A stretch of DNA of 64,000 bases. Source: Maritimibacter sp. (GTDB lineage: Bacteria; Pseudomonadota; Alphaproteobacteria; Rhodobacterales; Rhodobacteraceae). The notes below the pieces were generated by a model. That model ran no database searches, was not told the origin of the DNA, and worked only from the letters and a program-made list of their open reading frames with translations. The stretch spans positions 2,640,001 through 2,704,000 of the forward strand of contig CP051232.1 in assembly GCA_017792445.1 (NCBI GenBank), read 5' to 3'. The translations under genes and the position numbers were made by a program. Shown here in pieces: positions 17,622-26,335 of this stretch (the stretch's first letter is position 1; every line of letters begins with the position of its first letter).

Positions 17622-19135
17622 TTCTTCTTGCCGAAGCCCGACAGGCCGGGGGGCAGAGCGGAACCGGCGCCGGGCATGCCCGGGAAGCCCTTGGGCAGAC
17701 CGCCGGCCATCCCGCCGGGCAGGCTGCCACCGGCGCCCATCTGCTTGGCGGCGGCTTCCATCTCGGCCTCGGACGGCATGCCGGACTTGCCGAACATGCC
17801 CTTCATGGCCTGTTTCAGCATCCCGCCCTTCATCTTGCCCATCTTCTTCATCATGTCCGACATCTGCCGCTGCATCTTCAGCAGGCGGTTCAGTTCGGAC
17901 ACTTCCATGCCGGCACCGGCGGCGATGCGCTTCTTGCGGCTGGCCTGAAGGATCTGCGGGTTGGCGCGCTCCTTCTTGGTCATCGAGTTGATCAGGGCGA
18001 TCTGGCGGCGCAGGACGGTGTCGTCCATCCCGGCCTCGTCCATCTGGCCCTTCATCTTCTTCATGCCGGGCATCATCGACATGATGCCTTCCATGCCGCC
18101 CATCTTCATCATCTGCTCAAGCTGCATCTTCAGGTCGTTCATGTTGAACTGACCCTTCTGGAAGCGCTTCATCATGCGCTCGGCCTGCTCGGCCTCGATG
18201 GTCTGCTGAGCCTTTTCCACCAGCGAGACGATGTCGCCCATGCCAAGGATGCGGCCGGCGATCCGCTCGGGGTGGAATTCCTCGAGCGCGTCCATCTTCT
18301 CGCCAAGGCCGACGAACTTGATCGGCTTGCCGGTGACGGCGCGCATCGACAGCGCCGCGCCGCCGCGTCCGTCGCCGTCCATCCGGGTCAGCGCGACGCC
18401 GGTGATGCCGATGTCGCGGTCGAAGGCTTCGGCCACGTTCACCGCGTCCTGACCGGTCAGGCCGTCGACGACAAGGATCGTCTCGCGCGGGTTGGTGATG
18501 TCGCGGACCTCGGCAGCCTGCTGGATCAGTTCCGCGTCGATGTGCAGACGGCCAGCGGTGTCCAGCATGTAGACGTCATAACCGCCAAGGCTGGCCTGCG
18601 TCTTGGCGCGCTTGGCGATCTGCTGCGCAGTCTCGCCCTTGACGATGGGCAGGGTGTCGACGCCGATCTGCTGGCCAAGGATCGCCAGCTGTTCCATTGC
18701 CGCCGGGCGGTTGGTGTCGAGCGACGCCATCAGTACGCGCTTGCCGTTGGTCTGGGTCAGGCGGCGGGCCAGCTTGGCGGTCGTGGTCGTCTTGCCCGAG
18801 CCCTGCAGGCCGACCATCAGGATCGGCGCGGGCGGGTTGTCGATCTTCAGTTCGCCCGGGTTCGCATTGTCGCCCGCCAGCACGTCGATCAGCGCGTCAT
18901 GGACGATCTTGACGACCTGCTGGCCCGGCGTCACCGACTTGGTGACGGCCTGCCCGGTCGCCTTGTCCTGCACCGCCTTGACGAAATCGCGGGCCACGGG
19001 AAGCGAGACGTCGGCCTCAAGCAGCGCGACGCGCACCTCGCGCAGGGCGGTCTTGACGTCATCCTCCGACAGCGCCCCTTGCTTGGTGAGGCGGTCGAAG
19101 ACGCCGGAAAGGCGGTCTGACAGGGTCTCGAACAT
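17618..19135 (-). CDS. ffh: Signal recognition particle protein Ffh
   Basis: GTPase that with 4.5S RNA targets nascent membrane proteins to FtsY. Start set at MFETLSDRLSGVFDRL, the family-standard N-terminus; the frame is open 37 codons upstream without support. The 505-residue protein has the N domain (1-90), the G domain (G1 VGLQGSGKTTTTAKLARRL; MLDTAGRLHID; TRMDGDGRGGAA) and a methionine-rich M domain (MMKRFQKGQFNMNDLKMQLE, then repeated Met/Lys/Gly) ending in a Gly/Pro-rich tail. It leads the ffh-GNATx3-chorismate mutase-rpsP-EVE-rimM cluster. Confidence 0.98.
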   Translation of the reverse strand: MFETLSDRLSGVFDRLTKQGALSEDDVKTALREVRVALLEADVSLPVARDFVKAVQDKATGQAVTKSVTPGQQVVKIVHDALIDVLAGDNANPGELKIDNPPAPILMVGLQGSGKTTTTAKLARRLTQTNGKRVLMASLDTNRPAAMEQLAILGQQIGVDTLPIVKGETAQQIAKRAKTQASLGGYDVYMLDTAGRLHIDAELIQQAAEVRDITNPRETILVVDGLTGQDAVNVAEAFDRDIGITGVALTRMDGDGRGGAALSMRAVTGKPIKFVGLGEKMDALEEFHPERIAGRILGMGDIVSLVEKAQQTIEAEQAERMMKRFQKGQFNMNDLKMQLEQMMKMGGMEGIMSMMPGMKKMKGQMDEAGMDDTVLRRQIALINSMTKKERANPQILQASRKKRIAAGAGMEVSELNRLLKMQRQMSDMMKKMGKMKGGMLKQAMKGMFGKSGMPSEAEMEAAAKQMGAGGSLPGGMAGGLPKGFPGMPGAGSALPPGLSGFGKKK

Positions 19136-19256
19136 GGGCCACGGGCCTTTGCGTCTTGTTTCGGTTGCTCCCCACGTAAGGAGCGAACCGGAATGCGCCA
19201 AGCGCCCCTGCGGGCGAAACTCGCTGGCAGGGGGCGATCTTTGCAATACGCAAAGA

Positions 19257-19314
19257 CCGGAAGCTTTGGCACTTCCGGAAAGTCGACCGGTCCTTAGGGC
19301 AGGGCAGGGACCGG
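19257..19314 (-). terminator. Two hairpins between the SLC13 permease and ffh
   Basis: The first has CCGGAAG/CTTCCGG arms (19257-19263 and 19272-19278) and is followed on the minus strand by TCTTTG. The second has CCGGTCC/GGACCGG arms (19287-19293 and 19308-19314). Both lie after the permease stop and before ffh, and both are best read as weak terminators for the permease transcript. Confidence 0.5.
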
Positions 19315-19343
19315 AGTCAAGGCTATAGTCAGGTCAGACAGGC

Positions 19344-21149
19344 CTATTGCGACAAGGGGAAGAAGATCGAAATCGCAATCACCGCCGCGATGCCCGCCAC
19401 GATGTTCATCGGCACGCCGACCTTCAGAAAATCGGCGAAGCGGTAGTTGCCCGCGCCGTAGACCAGCGTGTTGGTCTGGTAGCCGATCGGCGTGGCGAAC
19501 GACGCGCTGGCCCCCATCATCACCGCCATCACCATCGAGCGCGGATCATAGCCAAGCTGCGCGGACAACGCGATCACGACAGGGGTCAGCACCACCGCGA
19601 CCGCGTTGTTGGTCACCGTCTCGGTCAGCACCGACGCGGTGGCGTACACCACCGCCAGCACCAGCCACGGCGGCAAGTTCTGCAACAGTGGCGCGATGGC
19701 GCCCACGACCAGCTCGACAGCGCCGGTCAGTTCCAGCCCCTTGCCGACAATCAGCATAGCGAAGATCAGCACCAGGATGCCTGCGTCGATGGAATCCCAC
19801 GCCTCGTCGTTGTCGATACAGCGCAGCACCAGCATCGCCGCCACCGCCAGCAGCGCGGCAATCAGGATATCGGCCATGCCGATCGCCGACAGCGCGACCA
19901 CGAGGATCAGCGCCAGCAGGGCCAGCGGAGCCTGACGGCGGCGATAGGCGCGGCCCGAGGTGCGGGTGATCGCGACCACATCGCCTTTCTGGGCCAGCTG
20001 GTCGAAGCTTTCGGGCGGCCCTTCCATCAACAGCCTGTCGGCGGCGCGCAGGCGGACCGAGTTCAGGTCCGCGCCGGCCACATGGTGCGGACGGTGGACG
20101 CTCAGCAGGCGGATGCCATACCGCGACCCAAGGCCCAGTTCCGACAGCCGCGCACCCACCGCCGCGCGGGCGGGGGTCACGATGGCCTCGACACGCACCA
20201 GCTTGGCGTCATCCGCCCGCCGCGCCTGGTTCGGCGGGTTGCGGCGCAGGCCGACGCGCAGGCCCTTCGTCTCGTGCAGGGTCAGGACCTCGGCCATGTG
20301 ACTGACGACGATCAGCGCGTCGCCGACCTGCAGCACCTCTTCCGACAGGTCGCCGCGCCGGATGCGTCCGCCGCGTCGCAGGCCGGTGATGCGGATGCCG
20401 GGCCGGTTCAGGGGCGCCACCTCGGACAACTGCACGCCCTCGTAGGGTGAGTCGTCCGCCACCGTCACCTCTGTCAGGAAGGGCGAGCCGTCCATCTTGT
20501 CGTCGATCACGCCCGCGTCGTCCCGGGCCGGAAGCAGGAAGCGGCCCGCGAACAGCATGAACCCCATGCCTGCCGCCGCCGTCACCAGCCCGACCGGTGC
20601 GATTTCGAAAATGCCGAACCCGTCCATCCCCGCATCCTGCGCGACGCCGTTGACCAGAAGGTTGGTCGAGGTGCCGATCAGGGTGCAGGTGCCGCCAAGG
20701 ATCGCGGCATAGCTGAGGGGGATCAGGTACTTGGTCGACGGGCTGTGCCGCGCCTGCGCCAGCTTGATGACCACCGGGATCAGGATCAGCACGACCGGCG
20801 TGTTGTTGACGAAGGCCGACGCCACCATCGTCGAGCCGAAGAACAGCGCCAGCGTCTGGATTGGCCGCTGTTCCGCGCGCGAGACGATCATCTGCGCCAG
20901 CGCGTCCAGCAGACCCGTCCGCACCAATGCGCCCGAGATCACGAACATCGCCGCGATCGTCAGCGGCGCGCCGTTCGAGAAGGCCGCCGACACCTCGCGC
21001 GCGGGTACGAAGCCCATGACGATGAACACCGCGGCTCCGGCGGTGGCGGTCACTTCGGGGGGATAGAGTTCTGCCACGAAGGCTGCGAACAGCAGGACCA
21101 GCAGTCCCAGCGCGATCACGGCCTCGTGGCCGGCGATCAGGTCGAACAT
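19344..21149 (-). CDS. SLC13-family anion permease with two TrkA-C domains
   Basis: A 601-residue inner-membrane transporter. Membrane segments fill residues 1-205 and 395-601; between them are two TrkA-C (RCK-C) domains at about 215-300 and 310-390 (EVTVADDSPYEGVQLSEVAP and EAIVTPARAAVGARLSELGL). This arrangement is typical of bacterial DASS-like permeases for sulfate or other small anions (SLC13/ArsB superfamily). Conserved re-entrant motifs are visible: FVNNTPVVLILIPVVIKLAQ and TETVTNNAVAVVLTPVVIAL. Substrate cannot be fixed from sequence. It is divergent from the methyltransferase/glycosyltransferase pair. Confidence 0.88.
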   Translation of the reverse strand: MFDLIAGHEAVIALGLLVLLFAAFVAELYPPEVTATAGAAVFIVMGFVPAREVSAAFSNGAPLTIAAMFVISGALVRTGLLDALAQMIVSRAEQRPIQTLALFFGSTMVASAFVNNTPVVLILIPVVIKLAQARHSPSTKYLIPLSYAAILGGTCTLIGTSTNLLVNGVAQDAGMDGFGIFEIAPVGLVTAAAGMGFMLFAGRFLLPARDDAGVIDDKMDGSPFLTEVTVADDSPYEGVQLSEVAPLNRPGIRITGLRRGGRIRRGDLSEEVLQVGDALIVVSHMAEVLTLHETKGLRVGLRRNPPNQARRADDAKLVRVEAIVTPARAAVGARLSELGLGSRYGIRLLSVHRPHHVAGADLNSVRLRAADRLLMEGPPESFDQLAQKGDVVAITRTSGRAYRRRQAPLALLALILVVALSAIGMADILIAALLAVAAMLVLRCIDNDEAWDSIDAGILVLIFAMLIVGKGLELTGAVELVVGAIAPLLQNLPPWLVLAVVYATASVLTETVTNNAVAVVLTPVVIALSAQLGYDPRSMVMAVMMGASASFATPIGYQTNTLVYGAGNYRFADFLKVGVPMNIVAGIAAVIAISIFFPLSQ

Positions 21150-21290
21150 TTATCGGGCGCTCCGCCTGTTCCGTTCATTGCCGTCCGCAACGCGCCCGTC
21201 TACCACGGTGGCCGAGCCGGTGCGAAGAGGGAAACGCACGATGGACCACGGCGGTTCCGTCCCGTTTGCGGCATCGGCGGAGGAGGGCGC

Positions 21291-22004
21291 ATGGACAACG
21301 GCTGGGACGCCTCGGCAGAGGCCTGGATCGCGGATCAGGGCGATGCTGGCGACTTCTCGCGCCGCTACGTGCTGGACGCGCCGATGCAGGCGCGGGTGCG
21401 TCTGGCGGCGCCGGGGCGCGTGCTGGATGTCGGATGCGGCGAGGGGCGGTTCTGCCGCTGGCTGGCGTCCGAGGATATCGCCTGTGTCGGCGTGGAGCCG
21501 GCGGCGGGCCTGCTGGCCGAGGCGCAAAGGCGCGATCCGGCGGGCGACTACCGCCCGGGGCGGGCAGAACAACTGCCGTTTGCGGACGCCAGCTTCGACA
21601 TGGTCGTGTTCTATCTGACGCTCATCGACATCGAGGATATCCACGCGGCCCTTGCCGAGGCCGCGCGGGTTCTGACACCGGGCGGTCGCATCCTGCTCGC
21701 CAATCTCCAGCCCTACAACACGGCGGCGGACGCTTTCGAGAAGCTGGACGGCGGCGAACGGCGGCTGGTGATGGCGCGTTATCTCGAAGAGCACGACCGC
21801 TGGGACGAATGGCGCGGCATCCGCATCCGCAACTGGCACCGTCCGCTGTCGGCTTACATGACGTGCCTGCTCGATCTTGGTCTTGGTCTGACCTGTTTCG
21901 AGGAACCTGCCGCTACGGGTGGTCCGGACCGGGCCCGTGTTTCGTATAACCACGTGCCGTATCACTTCATGATGGAGTGGCGGTTGCCGGTAGCGGCCGG
22001 CTGA
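21291..22004 (+). CDS. Class I SAM-dependent methyltransferase
   Basis: A 237-residue methyltransferase with the Rossmann SAM motif VLDVGCGEGRF at about 44-54, an acidic motif II (CVGVEPAAG), PFADASFDMVVFYLTLIDIE and the post-motif EAARVLTPGGRILLANL, all typical of Methyltransf_11. ATG is preceded by GGAGGAGGGC, a strong ribosome-binding site. It is followed 14 bases later by a glycosyltransferase gene, which suggests a joint role in decorating a surface or secondary glycan. The acceptor is not predictable. Confidence 0.88.
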   Translation: MDNGWDASAEAWIADQGDAGDFSRRYVLDAPMQARVRLAAPGRVLDVGCGEGRFCRWLASEDIACVGVEPAAGLLAEAQRRDPAGDYRPGRAEQLPFADASFDMVVFYLTLIDIEDIHAALAEAARVLTPGGRILLANLQPYNTAADAFEKLDGGERRLVMARYLEEHDRWDEWRGIRIRNWHRPLSAYMTCLLDLGLGLTCFEEPAATGGPDRARVSYNHVPYHFMMEWRLPVAAG

Positions 22005-22018
22005 CGCGGGAGGCGGGA

Positions 22019-22774
22019 ATGCGGAATGGCGTGATCTACGTGGCGACGGGCGAGGATTACCTCGACCTCGCACGGGCCTCGGCAGAGAGCCTTCGCCAGA
22101 CCAACCCCGGCCTGCCCGTGGACCTGTTCACCGACCGGCCACAGGCCGACGGGCTGGGCATGTTCGACAGGGTACACCGCATCGACCACCCCCATGCGCG
22201 CAGCAAGCTGGACTGTCTGCCGCTGACCCGGTTCGAGCGGACCCTGTTTCTTGATGCCGACACGCTGGTGCTAAGGCCGCTGGGCGACCTGTTCGATGTG
22301 CTCGACCGGTTCGATCTGGCGCTGGCCCATGACGTCCGCCGCGCCTCGGCTCTGGTGCAGCAGGGGTTGCGCCACCGGACGCCCTACGCGGTGCCGCAGT
22401 TGAACTCCGGCGTCTTGCTGTACCGCCGGTCCGACCCGATGCTGTCGTTCCTGCGCGAATGGGCGGCGCGGTTCCACGCCGAGCCGTCGCTGGACCGCGA
22501 TCAGGTGATCCTGAAGGACATGCTGTGGGAAGGCGATCTGCGCTTCTGGGTGCTGCCGCCGGAATTCAACCTGCGCCGCGTGACCAAGCTTGGCGCGTGG
22601 GAGCCGCTGGATGTGCTGCCGACGATCCTTCACAGCCATCGGCTGCTGGATCACCTGCGCGCGCCCGGCGCGGCGCGGGTCCGGTCGCTGGCCGAGGTGG
22701 TGCGGCTGGAACGCCTTGCGCTGGAAGAGGAATGGACGGCAGCCGGAGGGCGCCCGCCTGACTGGGGCTGGTAG
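22019..22774 (+). CDS. Nucleotide-sugar glycosyltransferase (GT-A-like)
   Basis: A 251-residue GT-A-fold protein. The N-terminal strand VIYVATGEDYLDLARASAES leads to the metal-binding DxD motif in RTLFLDADTLVL (Asp79/Asp81), followed by PQLNSGVLLYRRSDPM, which resembles glycogenin/GT8- or GT77-like donor-site regions. No signal peptide or membrane segment is seen, so it is cytoplasmic. GGGAGGCGGGA provides the ribosome-binding site. It is probably co-transcribed with the methyltransferase. Confidence 0.8.
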   Translation: MRNGVIYVATGEDYLDLARASAESLRQTNPGLPVDLFTDRPQADGLGMFDRVHRIDHPHARSKLDCLPLTRFERTLFLDADTLVLRPLGDLFDVLDRFDLALAHDVRRASALVQQGLRHRTPYAVPQLNSGVLLYRRSDPMLSFLREWAARFHAEPSLDRDQVILKDMLWEGDLRFWVLPPEFNLRRVTKLGAWEPLDVLPTILHSHRLLDHLRAPGAARVRSLAEVVRLERLALEEEWTAAGGRPPDWGW

Positions 22775-22825
22775 CCCGTGGCGTCATGACAATCCCATGA
22801 CCCTGCAAGTTGCCCTTGCTTCCGC

Positions 22826-22858
22826 GAACATGCATCTATTATTCGAACATAAGATGTT
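22826..22858. promoter_or_regulatory. Repeated GAACAT sites upstream of the LysR gene
   Basis: GAACAT occurs twice, 19 bases apart, and the second copy forms an inverted repeat AACAT-aag-ATGTT. The elements lie 19-51 bases before the LysR gene start in an AT-rich stretch. This geometry suits autoregulation by a LysR-type dimer, though the classical T-N11-A box is not exact. Confidence 0.4.
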
Positions 22859-22876
22859 TATGGGCGCACAGAACAC

Positions 22877-23764
22877 ATGGCCGTAGGAAACTGGGATGAA
22901 GTCCGCACCGCGTATCAGGTGGCGCGGCTGGGAACCGTCAGCGGCGCGGCAAGCGTGCTGGGCGTCCACCACGCCACGGTGATCCGCCACATCGACGCGC
23001 TAGAGGAACGGCTGGGCGTCAAGCTGTTCCAGCGTCACGCGCGGGGCTACACGCCGACCGAGGCGGGGCGCGACCTTTTGCAGGTGGCGCAGGCGACCAG
23101 CGACCAGTTCGGGCAACTTGCCAGCCGCATCCGTGGGCGGGGCGAGGAAGTCACCGGCGAGTTGCTGATCACCACGCTGGCCGGGGTCGTTCCGGCGATC
23201 ATGCCGGTGCTGGTGAAGTTCCGCGCCGCGCATCCGGGCCTCATCGTGCGGCTGCTGACGGGCGAACGCCTGTTCCGGCTGGAATACGGCGAGGCGCATG
23301 TCGCGATCCGCGCGGGCGCCGCGCCGGAAGAACCCGACAACGTGGTGCAGTCGCTGGGTCGCGAGATGGGGACTTTCTTCGCGGCGAAAAGCTATGCCGA
23401 CGCGCACGGTCTGCCGAAGGACGAGACCGAGGCCGACAAGTTCGATTTCGTCAGCAGCGATGTCGATGTCCCGCGCGCGCCCTTCGATATCTGGCTGCGG
23501 AACACCGTGCCTCTGGACCGGATCGTGTTCCGGTCCACCGATCAGTCGGTCACGAAATCCGCGATCCGGGCCGGAGCGGGCATCGGCTATATGCCGCTGT
23601 GCGAGGGCAGGGGCGATCCCGAGCTTGTCGAGGTCTGGCCCGCGCGCGAGGAATGGGCCGCCCCGCTTTGGCTGGTCACCCACGTCGACCTGCACCGCAC
23701 CATGAAGGTACAGGCCTTCACCAGTTTCCTGAAGGAAGAGGCGAAGACCTGGCCGACCTGCTAG
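22877..23764 (+). CDS. LysR-family transcriptional regulator
   Basis: A 295-residue regulator: winged helix-turn-helix at about 5-65 (VARLGTVSGAASVLGVHHAT, then VIRHIDALEERLGVKLFQRH) and a LysR substrate-binding domain at about 90-290 (TGELLITTLAGVVPAIMPVL). The gene ends six bases from the convergent acyl-CoA synthetase gene, so the two are not co-transcribed, and the target cannot be derived from neighbours. The length and architecture are typical. Repeated GAACAT elements just upstream may be its own binding site. Confidence 0.92.
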   Translation: MAVGNWDEVRTAYQVARLGTVSGAASVLGVHHATVIRHIDALEERLGVKLFQRHARGYTPTEAGRDLLQVAQATSDQFGQLASRIRGRGEEVTGELLITTLAGVVPAIMPVLVKFRAAHPGLIVRLLTGERLFRLEYGEAHVAIRAGAAPEEPDNVVQSLGREMGTFFAAKSYADAHGLPKDETEADKFDFVSSDVDVPRAPFDIWLRNTVPLDRIVFRSTDQSVTKSAIRAGAGIGYMPLCEGRGDPELVEVWPAREEWAAPLWLVTHVDLHRTMKVQAFTSFLKEEAKTWPTC

Positions 23765-23770
23765 GGCGTC

Positions 23771-25399
23771 TCAGCCGCCCCGGACCAGATTACGCAGCTC
23801 GAACTTCTGGATCTTGCCGGTCGAGGTCTTGGGCAATTCCTGAAACACCACCGCTTTCGGTGTCTTGAACCCGGCGAGTTCCGATCGCGCGAAGGCGATC
23901 AGGTCCGCCTCGGTCACTTCGTGTCCCGGCTTCAATTCGACGAAGGCGCAGGGCACCTCGCCCCATTTCTCGTCGGGCTTCGCGACCACGGCGCACAGCA
24001 GCACGGCAGGGTGGTGCATCAGCACGTCTTCCACCTCGACAGACGACACGTTCTCGCCGCCCGAGATGATCACGTCCTTCGAGCGGTCGACGATCTTCAT
24101 GTAGCCGTCCGGGTGCTGGATCGCGATGTCGCCCGAGTGGAACCAGCCGCCGCGAAAGGCCTCGGCGGTTGCCACGGGGTTCTTGTAATACCCTTTCATC
24201 ACAGCGTTGCCGCGAAACATGATTTCGCCCTGCGCCGTGCTGTCCATCGTGACCTGCGCGCGGCTTTCGGGGTCCAGCACCGTGCAGTCCTCTAGCATCG
24301 GCATCACCACGCCGGTGCGCGCCTTGATCGCGTAACGCTCTTTCGAGGGAAGCTCGTCCCACGCGTCCTTCCACAGGCATTCGGTGCCGGGGCCGTAGAC
24401 CTCGGTCAGGCCGTAGACCTGCGTGACGTTGAACCCCAAGGGCTCGATCGCGGCCAGCGTTGCGGCGGGAGGGGGAGCGCCGGCAGTGAACACCTCGACC
24501 ACGTGGTCGAAGGTGCGGCGGTCGGCGTCGTCGGCATGGATCAGGGTGTTCAGCACGATGGGCGCGCCGCCGAAATGGGTCACGCCCTCGTCCGCGATGG
24601 CGTCGTAAATCGACTTGGCGTCCACATGGCGGCAGCAGACCACGGTGCCTCCCAGCAGCGGCATCATCCATGTGTGGCACCAGCCGTTGCAGTGAAACAG
24701 CGGCACGATGGTCAGGTAGACCGGGTGCAGCACCATGCGCCACGACACGACCTGTCCCATGGTCGACAGGTACGCGCCGCGGTGGTGGTAAACGACGCCC
24801 TTCGGGTGGCCGGTGGTGCCGGAGGTGTAGTTGAGCGCGATGCTCTCCCATTCGTCCTCGGGCATAATCCATGCGTAGTCCGGCGCGCCACCCGCGATGA
24901 AATCCTCGTACTCGGGATAGCGCCCGGTGGCCGGGAAACCCGCGCCGGGGTCGGCGACCTCGACGATCTGCGGCGGGTGGCCCTCCATCGCGTCGACGGC
25001 GGCTTCTGCCAGCGGCAGGAACTGGGTGTCGACCAGCACCAGCTTCGCCTGCCCGTGGTCGAAGATGTAGGCCACCGTGTGCACGTCGAGACGGATGTTG
25101 ATGGTGTTCAGGATCGCACCGGCCGCCGGCACCCCGAAATGCGCCTCGGCCTGCGCCGGGATGTTCGGCAGCAGCGTGGCCACGACCTCGCCCGGCAGTA
25201 CACCCGCGCCCGCCAGAGCCGAGGCCAGACGGGACACGCGCGCGTGGTACTCGGCATAGGTGTGACGGGTCTGGCCGTAGACCAGCGCCTCGCGTTCGGG
25301 GAACAGGCGGGCGGCGCGGTTCAGATGCGACAGCGGCGTCAGCGCCACGTGGTTCGCGGGGCATTTGCCCAACCCGGTCTCGTCTGCCAGCCAGCCCAT
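23771..25399 (-). CDS. AMP-dependent acyl-CoA synthetase
   Basis: Activates a carboxylic acid to its CoA thioester through an acyl-adenylate. Start set at MGWLADETGLGKC, preceded by the near-perfect GGGAGGTGA; a GTG three codons upstream is the alternative. The 542-residue protein has the ANL motifs LNYTSGTTGHPKGVVYHHRG (P-loop), QVYGLTEVYGP, GWFHSGDIAIQHPDGYMKI and the C-terminal PKTSTGKIQKFELR, whose lysine is catalytic for adenylation. It resembles medium/long-chain or DmdB-like 3-methylmercaptopropionyl-CoA ligases; substrate uncertain. The beta-oxidation locus lies 2 kb on. Confidence 0.92.
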   Translation of the reverse strand: MGWLADETGLGKCPANHVALTPLSHLNRAARLFPEREALVYGQTRHTYAEYHARVSRLASALAGAGVLPGEVVATLLPNIPAQAEAHFGVPAAGAILNTINIRLDVHTVAYIFDHGQAKLVLVDTQFLPLAEAAVDAMEGHPPQIVEVADPGAGFPATGRYPEYEDFIAGGAPDYAWIMPEDEWESIALNYTSGTTGHPKGVVYHHRGAYLSTMGQVVSWRMVLHPVYLTIVPLFHCNGWCHTWMMPLLGGTVVCCRHVDAKSIYDAIADEGVTHFGGAPIVLNTLIHADDADRRTFDHVVEVFTAGAPPPAATLAAIEPLGFNVTQVYGLTEVYGPGTECLWKDAWDELPSKERYAIKARTGVVMPMLEDCTVLDPESRAQVTMDSTAQGEIMFRGNAVMKGYYKNPVATAEAFRGGWFHSGDIAIQHPDGYMKIVDRSKDVIISGGENVSSVEVEDVLMHHPAVLLCAVVAKPDEKWGEVPCAFVELKPGHEVTEADLIAFARSELAGFKTPKAVVFQELPKTSTGKIQKFELRNLVRGG

Positions 25400-25517
25400 T
25401 CCGATCACCTCCCTGTCCCTGATCGATGGAAACGTTAGTGCCCTTCCGGGAAAGAGGGAATGCCGGACCTGCGGCTTTGCCGTTCCGCGCCGGTCACGGG
25501 TTTGCTAGCGTCCGTCC

Positions 25518-26165
25518 ATGATCATTTCCCACGGCCGCCGCTATGTTTTCGTCCACATTCCCAAGACCGGCGGCACCGCGCTGTCGCTGGCGCTGGAGGC
25601 GCGGGCGATGAAGGACGACATCCTGATCGGCGACACGCCCAAGGCGAAGCAGCGGCGCGGTCGGCTGAAGGGGGTGCAGACCCGCGGCAAGCTGTGGAAG
25701 CACGCGACGCTGGCGGATATCGACGGCCTGATTTCGCCCGAGGAGCTGGACGGCATGTTCGTCTTCACGCTCGTGCGGAACCCGTGGGACCGGATGGTCA
25801 GCTATTATCACTGGCTGCGGGATCAGGAGTTCGACCACTCCGCCGTCCGTCTGGCAAAGCGGCTGTCCTTCGGGGCCTTCCTGCAGCACCCCGCCACGCA
25901 GTTGTCGATCGGGGCTTCAACCACCGCGAGCTACGTGACCGACGCGACAGGCCGCGAGCACTGTGACGCCTTCGTCCGGCTGGAGCATCTGGCCGAGGAT
26001 CTGGCCCCCGTAGAGGCGCATCTGGGTTTCGCCCTTGAGGTGCCACATTTCAACGCTTCAAGGCGCGCTAAGGACTACCGTCAATACTATGATGATAAAT
26101 TGACAGAAACGGTCGGGTCCCTTTGTCGCCACGATCTGAAGCGCTTTAACTATACCTTCGGGTAG
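25518..26165 (+). CDS. Sulfotransferase-family protein
   Basis: A 215-residue soluble protein with the two PAPS-binding elements of the carbohydrate sulfotransferase family: the 5'-phosphosulfate loop HIPKTGGTALS (about 13-23) and the 3'-phosphate-binding LVRNPWDRMVSYYHW (about 86-100). No membrane anchor is visible, so it is cytosolic. The C-terminal sequence (KDYRQYYDDKLTETV, then FNYTFG) is typical of Sulfotransfer_2 proteins. The acceptor may be a surface polysaccharide or small molecule. It is oriented divergently from the acyl-CoA synthetase. Confidence 0.88.
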   Translation: MIISHGRRYVFVHIPKTGGTALSLALEARAMKDDILIGDTPKAKQRRGRLKGVQTRGKLWKHATLADIDGLISPEELDGMFVFTLVRNPWDRMVSYYHWLRDQEFDHSAVRLAKRLSFGAFLQHPATQLSIGASTTASYVTDATGREHCDAFVRLEHLAEDLAPVEAHLGFALEVPHFNASRRAKDYRQYYDDKLTETVGSLCRHDLKRFNYTFG

Positions 26166-26335
26166 AAAACCGTTTCCTCGCAGGAAAGTATCACCGTTAG
26201 GCAGGGTTGACTAAAAACCACGTCGAAACTGTGACACATTCTTACCGTTTTCGCGCCGAACTCCCGTCGTCCGAATCAAACGTACTGTTGATCAAGCAAT
26301 GGCACACGCCACACGAACGACACGGAGAGACAAAC

